From Erythrobacter sp. (GTDB lineage: Bacteria; Pseudomonadota; Alphaproteobacteria; Sphingomonadales; Sphingomonadaceae), in assembly GCF_035194505.1 (NCBI RefSeq), contig NZ_CP136573.1:3020878-3084877 (forward strand): a stretch of DNA of 64,000 nucleotides, read 5' to 3'. Position 1 is the stretch's first letter; each line of letters starts with the position of its first letter. The translations under genes and the position numbers were made by a program. Positions 58,871-64,000 of this stretch are shown one piece after another. The notes beneath the pieces are model-generated. The model was not told where the DNA came from. It saw nothing but the letters and a program-made list of their open reading frames with translations, and ran no database searches.

Positions 58871-59772
58871 TGCCGCTGGTGATCGACAATCCCTCCGCCG
58901 AAAGCTGCTCGCTGCCCGAGTGTATCGAGGCGCTGGCCGAGACCGGTTTCGACGCCCAGGATCCGGCCAGCACGGCCAACGCCGCGCTGTGGCTGCGCAG
59001 GCTCGCCAATAACCGCAGCTTTCTGGGCGATCTGCTGGTCGATCGGCTGACGGGCGCGGGCGATGATGCGCTTGCCTCGGGCTATGGCCCGCAGGCAATC
59101 ATTCTCAGCCGTCCGCGTACAGGCCGCAAGAATGCCGCCTTTTTGCGGGCGGCGATCTGGCCGTCCCCGCGCGATCACGTGTTCCAGACCAGCGGCGCAG
59201 CGAGCTTTGTCTATGGCGCCCCGCATGATCACAATTTCGATTTTCTCACCGTGGGTTACTGCGGGCCGGGCTATGCCAGCGACTACTACGAATATGACTA
59301 TGGGGCGGTGGCGGGCTATCCGCATGAGGAAGCGGGCCTGAGCTTTATCGAGCGCAGCACGCTCGCGCCGGGCAAGCTGATGCTCTACCGCCGCCATCTC
59401 GACGTCCACAGCCAGCTGCCGCCCGAGAGCCTCTCGGTCTCGATCAATGTGATGCGCCTCGATCCGGCGCAGGGGTGGTTCGATCAACATGGCTTCGATC
59501 TGGAAGCCGGCACGGTGGCGCGCTGGCTCAATCCCAATGCTGGCGAAGCCTTCCTGCGGGTGGCGGTGGCGAGCGGTTCGGCAGCTGCGCTGGACTATGC
59601 CGAGTGGGCGGGCCGGCACCACCCGAGCGAGCGGCTGCGCCTCGCCAGTTTCGATGCGCGGGCCGATCAGTGCGGCGATGCTGCCGAGGCCGACGCGCTG
59701 TGGCGGGCAGGGGAGCTTTCGGGCAGCCGGATGGTGGCAGGTGCAGCGGCCGCGCGGCGGGCAGCGCTCTAA
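58870..59772 (+). CDS. Cupin-like metalloprotein, cassette gene 3
   Basis: This 300-aa protein has a jelly-roll core. A metal-site candidate H119-D-H121 lies in APHDHNFDFLTVGYCGPGY, followed by tyrosine/aspartate-rich SDYYEYDYGA. The second cupin-style turn is APGKLMLYRRHLDVH with H176 and H180. The spacing resembles cupin motifs 1 and 2 of Fe(II) or other metal-dependent oxygenases. Flanking helical segments (about 1-80 and 225-300) are unlike known single-domain cupins. It shares the operon with a 52-aa peptide gene and a partner protein. I do not recognise the family, and enzyme function is inference. Confidence 0.8.
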   Translation: MPLVIDNPSAESCSLPECIEALAETGFDAQDPASTANAALWLRRLANNRSFLGDLLVDRLTGAGDDALASGYGPQAIILSRPRTGRKNAAFLRAAIWPSPRDHVFQTSGAASFVYGAPHDHNFDFLTVGYCGPGYASDYYEYDYGAVAGYPHEEAGLSFIERSTLAPGKLMLYRRHLDVHSQLPPESLSVSINVMRLDPAQGWFDQHGFDLEAGTVARWLNPNAGEAFLRVAVASGSAAALDYAEWAGRHHPSERLRLASFDARADQCGDAAEADALWRAGELSGSRMVAGAAAARRAAL

Positions 59773-60257
59773 AGCACCCCGCCTGCCAGCCGGTCGATCG
59801 CGCCTTGCAGGATCACTGCAGCAGCATGGGCGTCGATCGCAGCGGCGCGCTTGGCGCGGCTCATGTCCTGCCCGATCATCGCGGCCTCGGCGGCCTGGGT
59901 CGACCAGCGCTCGTCCCACAGCAGGATGGGGAGCGCAAAGGCCTCGGCACAGTTCCTCGCATAGGCGCGGGAGGCCTGCGCGCGCGGGCCTTCCGAGCCG
60001 TCCATGTTGAGCGGCAGGCCTATCACCAGCCCCTTGACGCTGCGGCTCTTGATAAGATCTGCCAGCGTCTCGCGGTCGCGTCCCCACTTGCCGCGCTGGA
60101 TGGTGGTGTGGTTGGTGGCAAAGCGCCATCCGGCATCGCAGGTCGCCGTGCCGATGGTCTTGGTGCCGAGATCAAGCCCCAGCAGCACGCCGCCATCCCC
60201 GACCGCCTCGCCGAAGCTGCGCGCGTCTTCGAAGATCACTTCGCCGCTGCCTGCCAT
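59769..60257 (-). CDS. ruvX: Putative pre-16S rRNA nuclease / Holliday junction resolvase-like protein
   Basis: This 162-aa RNase H-fold protein has the YqgF/RuvX motifs: LLGLDLGTKTIG with catalytic Asp, GLVIGLPLNMDGSEGPRA, LLWDERWSTQAAEAAM and IDAHAAAVILQGAID with the last Asp. It matures 16S rRNA 5' ends and may also resolve recombination intermediates. Its ATG at 60257 lies 22 nt inside the upstream DUF3089 gene's end, so the two are coupled. It is convergent with the cupin-like gene, overlapping by 4 nt. Confidence 0.93.
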   Translation of the reverse strand: MAGSGEVIFEDARSFGEAVGDGGVLLGLDLGTKTIGTATCDAGWRFATNHTTIQRGKWGRDRETLADLIKSRSVKGLVIGLPLNMDGSEGPRAQASRAYARNCAEAFALPILLWDERWSTQAAEAAMIGQDMSRAKRAAAIDAHAAAVILQGAIDRLAGGVL

Positions 60258-61384
60258 GCCTCGGCCCGGCGGATGACGTCGGCCTTGGTGTTGGCCCAGA
60301 ACAGCGGCAGGTCATAGACGTGGTAGTTGTTGCCCGGCAGCACGTAGGAGCCAATTTCCGGCGGCGGCCCGATCAGCAGCAGCCCGCGCTTGTCGCACTT
60401 CGCGGGCACGAGGGCGGGGGTCAGGCTTCCCTTTTCCATGCTGTCTTCAGGCACCAGCGTGCCGAGATTGGCGCTGGCGGGCGCCGCGCCGCCAATCAGG
60501 CCGGTGAGCGGATTGGTGCACAGCATCGGATCATCGCCCGGCAGTTTGCCGTCGAGCGCGGGGGTATTGGCATAGGCATCCAGCACCAAAGCCGGATCAG
60601 CCGGTTCGGCAAAGCTCGACCAGCTGAGCACGCAGCCCGTCTGATCGGGCGCGGCGCAGGCGGGCGCGCCGATTGCGGGGAGATCATGCAGGGTCGAAAC
60701 CGGCCAGCCGATCACATAGGCCGCCACCAGCCGCTTGGCGACCGGCGTGGCCTTGACCTCCTCGGCGAGCAGGCGCTTTAGGTGCAACGCGCCTTGCGAA
60801 TGGCCGGCGAGCACGATCGGCGTCTTCGGATCGACGCTGGAGAGGAAGTAGCGGAACGCCTCGCGCACATCGGCATAGGCAGCGTCGATCGCTTGGCGGC
60901 CCTCTGGCGCATCGGTGAGGAAGGCGCCCATGGTCGCCTGACGATAACGCGGCGCCCATATCTCGGAGGCCGCGTTGAAGGGGCTGGCCATGCCGCGCAG
61001 GAAGATGCGGGCGATGCGCTCGGCCTCGGGATCGCCGCCGTTTTCCAGCGGCGCGTTCCAGCTGGCGCGGTTCACATAGCTGGTGGGGTGGACGAAAAAG
61101 ACGGCAAAGGCCTGCTTCGGTTCGGCCGGGGTGGGCAGGAGGCCGCGATCATTGGCATAGGCGGGCTGCCAGCGCGCCGGGTCCTTCACGCCGATGCCGG
61201 GGCGCGAATACCACAGCGCCGGGCTTTCATAGGCATTGGCTTCAAGCGGCTTGACCGGCGCGAAGGCGACGCTGGGGACGCTCGCCCACTTGGTCAGCTG
61301 CGCCGGGAACAGCGCCAGCAGAAAGCCGCCGGCGATCACCAACACGATGCAGAAAGCGACCAGATAGAGGAACTTGCGGGCCAT
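60236..61384 (-). CDS. DUF3089 alpha/beta-hydrolase
   Basis: This 382-aa membrane-anchored hydrolase has a single N-terminal helix (FLYLVAFCIVLVIAGGFLLAL), a DUF3089-type core with FFVHPTSYVNRASWN and the nucleophile elbow VLAGHSQGALHLKRLL (Ser about 200), and a later His near YVLPGNNYHVYDLPLFWAN. DUF3089 proteins are lipase/esterase-like with unknown substrate. ATG at 61384 is the only start that puts the anchor at the N-terminus. It lies between lepB and ruvX on the same strand. Confidence 0.87.
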   Translation of the reverse strand: MARKFLYLVAFCIVLVIAGGFLLALFPAQLTKWASVPSVAFAPVKPLEANAYESPALWYSRPGIGVKDPARWQPAYANDRGLLPTPAEPKQAFAVFFVHPTSYVNRASWNAPLENGGDPEAERIARIFLRGMASPFNAASEIWAPRYRQATMGAFLTDAPEGRQAIDAAYADVREAFRYFLSSVDPKTPIVLAGHSQGALHLKRLLAEEVKATPVAKRLVAAYVIGWPVSTLHDLPAIGAPACAAPDQTGCVLSWSSFAEPADPALVLDAYANTPALDGKLPGDDPMLCTNPLTGLIGGAAPASANLGTLVPEDSMEKGSLTPALVPAKCDKRGLLLIGPPPEIGSYVLPGNNYHVYDLPLFWANTKADVIRRAEAWQAAAK

Positions 61385-61403
61385 TGCTGCGCGCCTTCTC
61401 AGC

Positions 61404-62291
61404 TCACTTGGCCGCAGCGCCTTCGGCCAGTGGCGGGCGAAGGGTGGACCATGCGCGGTTGCCGCGCAGGCTGGAGAACCAGGTCGCCGGGTTCCAGCTG
61501 GTCGATCCGTCGAGGCTGAAGGTGATGAATTCCGCGCGTCCGCCGATATTGGCGAGCGGCACTGCGCCGCCGAGCCCGCTTTCGAGCACATCGGCGCGGC
61601 TGTCGGCGCTTTCGTCGCGGTTGTCGCCCATCACGAAGACAGCATCCTCGGGCACCGGATAGGGGCCGAAATTGTCGAGATGCTGGTCCTTGTAGTCGAT
61701 GGTGAGATAGGTCGCGCCATTGGGCAGGGTCTCGCGCCATGTCGGCGGGGCGAAATAGTCCTGCCCGTCAGCTCCGCGCTCGCGGTAATCCTCGAAAGCT
61801 TCGAGGCAGGGCGCGCCGCGGCACAGCAGATCAGGCTCGAACGGCAGGCGCACGCTCGGCACGACTTCGCGCTTGATCGGGGTGCCATTGAGGATGATCT
61901 GACCGCCACGCACTTCGATCGTATCGCCGGGCAGCGCGACCACGCGCTTGATGTAATCCTCGTCCCGCGTCGGGTGGACGGGGATGACGATGTCGCCATA
62001 TTCCGGCTTCGAACCCATCACCCGCCAATCGCCGCGCGGCAGCAGGTGGAAGCTCGCCGAGGCCCAGGACCAGCCATAGGGATATTTGCTCACCACCAGC
62101 CGGTCACCCACCCACAGGCTCGGCATCATCGAAGTCGAGGGGATGTAGAACGGCTTGGCGACGAGGCTGTGGAAGGCCAGCACCGCCAGCAGCATCAGCG
62201 CAAGCCCGCGCAGCTCGGCAAACCAGTCGACCTTGTGCGGGGTCTCGGGAGCGGTGGTTTCGGTCACTTGCGGGGTCTCGGTGCTTGCCAT
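61404..62291 (-). CDS. lepB: Signal peptidase I
   Basis: This 295-aa inner-membrane peptidase cleaves signal peptides. It has an N-terminal helix (ALMLLAVLAFHSLV), the catalytic Ser54 in IPSTSMMPSLWVGDRL and the catalytic Lys in DYIKRVVALPGD. FVMGDNRDESADSR matches the GDNRxxSxDSR box. Length is near the alphaproteobacterial norm. ATG at 62291. It stands at the start of a leftward set with DUF3089 and ruvX, 12 nt after acpS. Confidence 0.97.
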   Translation of the reverse strand: MASTETPQVTETTAPETPHKVDWFAELRGLALMLLAVLAFHSLVAKPFYIPSTSMMPSLWVGDRLVVSKYPYGWSWASASFHLLPRGDWRVMGSKPEYGDIVIPVHPTRDEDYIKRVVALPGDTIEVRGGQIILNGTPIKREVVPSVRLPFEPDLLCRGAPCLEAFEDYRERGADGQDYFAPPTWRETLPNGATYLTIDYKDQHLDNFGPYPVPEDAVFVMGDNRDESADSRADVLESGLGGAVPLANIGGRAEFITFSLDGSTSWNPATWFSSLRGNRAWSTLRPPLAEGAAAK

Positions 62292-62303
62292 GGGGGGAGC
62301 CAG

Positions 62304-62708
62304 TCAGAGGAGGGGGATGGCTTCGATGATCACAAAGGCCTGCGCCCATGGATGATCGTCGGTGAGAGTAAGATGGATGCGCGCCTCATGGCCCTTCGGC
62401 GTCATTTCTTCAAGCCGCAAAGCCGCCCCGCCGGTGAGTGCAAGGGTGGGCGCGCCCGAGGGCGAATTGACGACGCCGATGTCCTTCATGAACACGCCCC
62501 GCTTGAAACCCGTGCGGACCGCCTTGGAGAAGGCCTCCTTGGCGGCGAAGCGTTTCGCGTAGGTTCCGGCGATGGTGTAGGGGCGGCGGCGGGCCTTGGC
62601 GATTTCGATATCGGTGAAGACGCGGTGCTCGAAGCGCTCGCCATAGCGCGCCAGCGAATTGCCGATCCGCTCGATATTGCAGAGGTCGGAGCCCATGCCG
62701 ATGATCAT
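62304..62708 (-). CDS. acpS: Holo-[acyl-carrier-protein] synthase
   Basis: This 134-aa enzyme transfers 4'-phosphopantetheine from CoA to apo-ACP, needed for fatty acid synthesis. It has IIGMGSDLCNIERIGNSL with the Mg-binding Asp, TYAKRFAAKEAFSKAVRTGF with the catalytic Glu and Lys, and the C-terminal HLTLTDDHPWAQAFVIIEA. The stop of the small membrane gene overlaps its ATG at 62708 by 4 nt. Order pdxJ-small gene-acpS-lepB is a known alphaproteobacterial arrangement. Confidence 0.97.
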   Translation of the reverse strand: MIIGMGSDLCNIERIGNSLARYGERFEHRVFTDIEIAKARRRPYTIAGTYAKRFAAKEAFSKAVRTGFKRGVFMKDIGVVNSPSGAPTLALTGGAALRLEEMTPKGHEARIHLTLTDDHPWAQAFVIIEAIPLL

Positions 62709-62995
62709 TTCACCGCCCTCACGATCACCGCCACCAGCAGGCCCAGCGCCATCACGTGCAGCATCACCTGCGATTTGAACAGGGGATGCGCGAAGTCGCC
62801 CTTGGCCCTCTTCAGCGCGCCGACGAAGCCGAAGATCATCAGCACGATCCAGCCGACTGCGAAGACCTGCATCACCTTGGTGCTCAGCGCAAAGCCCAGA
62901 AAGCCAATGGCGATGAGGAACAGCGCCGCCGCGCCAAAGGCCCAGCGCTTCTGTACGGGCGCGAGCGCGGGCAGATCAGGCTCGGCCTCGTTCAC
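62705..62995 (-). CDS. Small membrane protein, function unknown
   Basis: This 96-aa protein has three hydrophobic segments (about 19-36, 42-60 and 75-93: FGAAALFLIAIGFLGFAL, VFAVGWIVLMIFGFVGAL, VMLHVMALGLLVAVIVRAV) and a basic loop between the last two. The start is GTG at 62995, overlapping the pdxJ stop, and its stop overlaps the acpS start, so it is embedded in the pdxJ-acpS operon. It probably sits in the inner membrane. I recognise no family. Confidence 0.75.
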   Translation of the reverse strand: MNEAEPDLPALAPVQKRWAFGAAALFLIAIGFLGFALSTKVMQVFAVGWIVLMIFGFVGALKRAKGDFAHPLFKSQVMLHVMALGLLVAVIVRAVK

Positions 62996-63747
62996 CGCGC
63001 CGCATCCATCAATTCGCGCATCCGGCGGATGGCGTTTTCAAGGCCCACGAACACCGCCTCGCCGATCAGGTAGTGGCCGATATTGAGTTCCGCGATCTGC
63101 GGGATGGCGGCAATCGGCTGGACGTTTTCGAAGGTGAGGCCGTGGCCGGCGTGGGGCTCGATCCCGTTCTTGGCGGCGAGCGCGGCCATGTCGGTGATGC
63201 GCTTCAATTCGCGCGCCACCTTCTCGCTGTCTCCGTCGAGGAAGGCGTGGGCATATTCGCCGGTGTGGAATTCGACCACCGGCGCGCCCAGACGCAGCGC
63301 GGCGTCGAGCTGGCGCTCGTCCGCTTCGATGAAGAGGGACACGCGGATGCCTGCGCTCCGCAGTTCCTCGCAGATGGGCACCAGCGTGTTGTGCAGTCCT
63401 GCCGCGTCGAGCCCGCCCTCGGTGGTGCGCTCCTCGCGCTTTTCGGGGACGATGCAGGCGGCGTGGGGCTTGTGACGCAAGGCGATGGCGAGCATCTCGC
63501 GCGTGGCGGCCATTTCGAGGTTCAGCGGAAGATTGGTCGCCGCCTGAATACGCGCGAGGTCCTCGTCGCGGATATGGCGGCGGTCTTCGCGCAGGTGCGC
63601 GGTGATCCCGTCGCCGCCGACTGCCGCGACAATCTCGGCCGCGCGCACCGGATCGGGATGGTCCCCGCCGCGCGCATTGCGGATGGTGGCGACGTGATCG
63701 ATGTTGACGCCGAGCCTCAAGGGGCGGGGATGGAGCGTGCCGGTCAT
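62992..63747 (-). CDS. pdxJ: Pyridoxine 5'-phosphate synthase
   Basis: This 251-aa TIM-barrel enzyme forms pyridoxine phosphate from 3-amino-2-oxopropyl phosphate and deoxyxylulose phosphate (vitamin B6). It has LRLGVNIDHVATIRNARGG, IPEKREERTTEGG-type VPEKREERTTEGGLDAAGL, ISLFIEAD-type VSLFIEADERQL and AGHGLTFENVQPIA, followed by ELNIGHYLIGEAVFVGL. ATG at 63747 overlaps the stop of the preceding gene by 4 nt. Length is normal. Confidence 0.97.
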   Translation of the reverse strand: MTGTLHPRPLRLGVNIDHVATIRNARGGDHPDPVRAAEIVAAVGGDGITAHLREDRRHIRDEDLARIQAATNLPLNLEMAATREMLAIALRHKPHAACIVPEKREERTTEGGLDAAGLHNTLVPICEELRSAGIRVSLFIEADERQLDAALRLGAPVVEFHTGEYAHAFLDGDSEKVARELKRITDMAALAAKNGIEPHAGHGLTFENVQPIAAIPQIAELNIGHYLIGEAVFVGLENAIRRMRELMDAAR

Positions 63748-64000
63748 GATTGTCCCTTGTCGCAGGCGAGCAGCGCCACGGCCTCGGCCTTGAAGCCTTC
63801 GCCTTGCCAGATCTCGCCGAATTCGAACGCCGGATCGATGGTGGCAAGCACCATCGAGCGGCCGAGCTCGGGGAGCATGATGTTGGTGAGCCGGTACTGC
63901 CCGATCTCGCCCTTGCGTTCGGCGACCTTCACGGGGGCCGAACAGCCCTGCGGCTGGACTTCGAACACCCATTGGCCGAGCGCCATGAAGCCGAGCTCCG
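63744..64000 (-). CDS. Conserved-looking protein of unknown function, at window edge
   Basis: This reading frame continues to the window edge. From an ATG at 63986, with a GGAG 9 nt upstream, it would encode 80 aa (MALGQWVFEVQPQGCSAPVK..., ending ALLACDKGQS). The codons upstream of that ATG are also open, so it may instead be the C-terminus of a longer gene. It overlaps the pdxJ start by 4 nt and is probably in the same operon. I recognise no family. Confidence 0.5.
   Translation of the reverse strand, partial: ELGFMALGQWVFEVQPQGCSAPVKVAERKGEIGQYRLTNIMLPELGRSMVLATIDPAFEFGEIWQGEGFKAEAVALLACDKGQS

Noticed and set aside
1..64000. CRISPR array, prophage, transposase or integrase genes
   Set aside because: No direct-repeat/spacer array, no transposase-like protein and no target-site duplication were seen. 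The repeats found are palindromic or within coding sequence.

Overview
This 64 kb window is a piece of GC-rich alphaproteobacterial chromosome. It most likely comes from Sphingomonadales, probably an Erythrobacter/Porphyrobacter-like member of Erythrobacteraceae. The placement is inferred from three TonB-dependent receptors, a K+-independent H+-pyrophosphatase, the hisG-hisD-nusB-thiL-hppA run, the infA-maf-RNase-yacG run and a bolA/J-protein/cobS neighbourhood. No insertion sequence, prophage, integrase, plasmid origin, rRNA gene or CRISPR array is visible. Genes are tightly packed, many with 4-nt ATGA start/stop overlaps.

Layout. 0-3.9 kb: a zinc-homeostasis locus (TonB receptor, COG0523 metallochaperone GTPase, MerC-like protein) built around an 18-bp Zur-like palindrome, then an entericidin, an EamA transporter and a small membrane protein. 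4-10.2 kb: an orphan cpaF pilus ATPase, glmS, and a membrane PAS-GGDEF-EAL protein. 10.2-19.8 kb: purQ and purS, separated from purC and tRNA-Phe by a TonB receptor, an M16 protease and a DUF3857/transglutaminase-like protein. 19.9-21.8 kb: yacG, RNase E/G-like, maf and infA. 22-25.4 kb: a 1098-aa TonB-receptor-like protein carrying a large Ala/Gly/Pro-rich insertion that holds two copies of a two-cysteine module.

25.4-37.9 kb: a wax-ester-synthase/hydrolase pair, a flavoprotein, an amino-acid permease, uvrC, an OmpA-type protein, a DUF885 protein, a carotenoid oxygenase and a tandem universal stress protein. 37.9-38.2 kb: a large intergenic inverted repeat. 38.2-47 kb: tesB, a JmjC-like cupin coupled to a FemAB/CelD-type acyltransferase, hppA, thiL, nusB, hisD and hisG. 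47-52.7 kb: an AT-rich Fur-box-like region driving an outer-membrane beta-barrel protein, then an epoxide hydrolase, SDR, Nudix, BolA, a J-domain protein, a GST and a DUF2236 protein. 52.8-56.8 kb: cobS (no cobT beside it), an exported TonB-C domain protein and a class A PBP. 56.8-59.8 kb: paired hotdog thioesterases, divergent from a three-gene cassette made of a 52-aa peptide and two unrecognised proteins, one of them cupin-like. 59.8-64 kb: ruvX, a DUF3089 hydrolase, lepB, acpS, a small membrane protein, pdxJ and a gene at the window edge.

The best candidates for undescribed biology are the peptide/cupin-like cassette at 57750-59772 and the duplicated cysteine module inside the TonB receptor at 22093-25389. 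The Zur-centred zinc locus at the left end and the palindromic intergenic arrays at about 4.05 and 38.05 kb also stand out.
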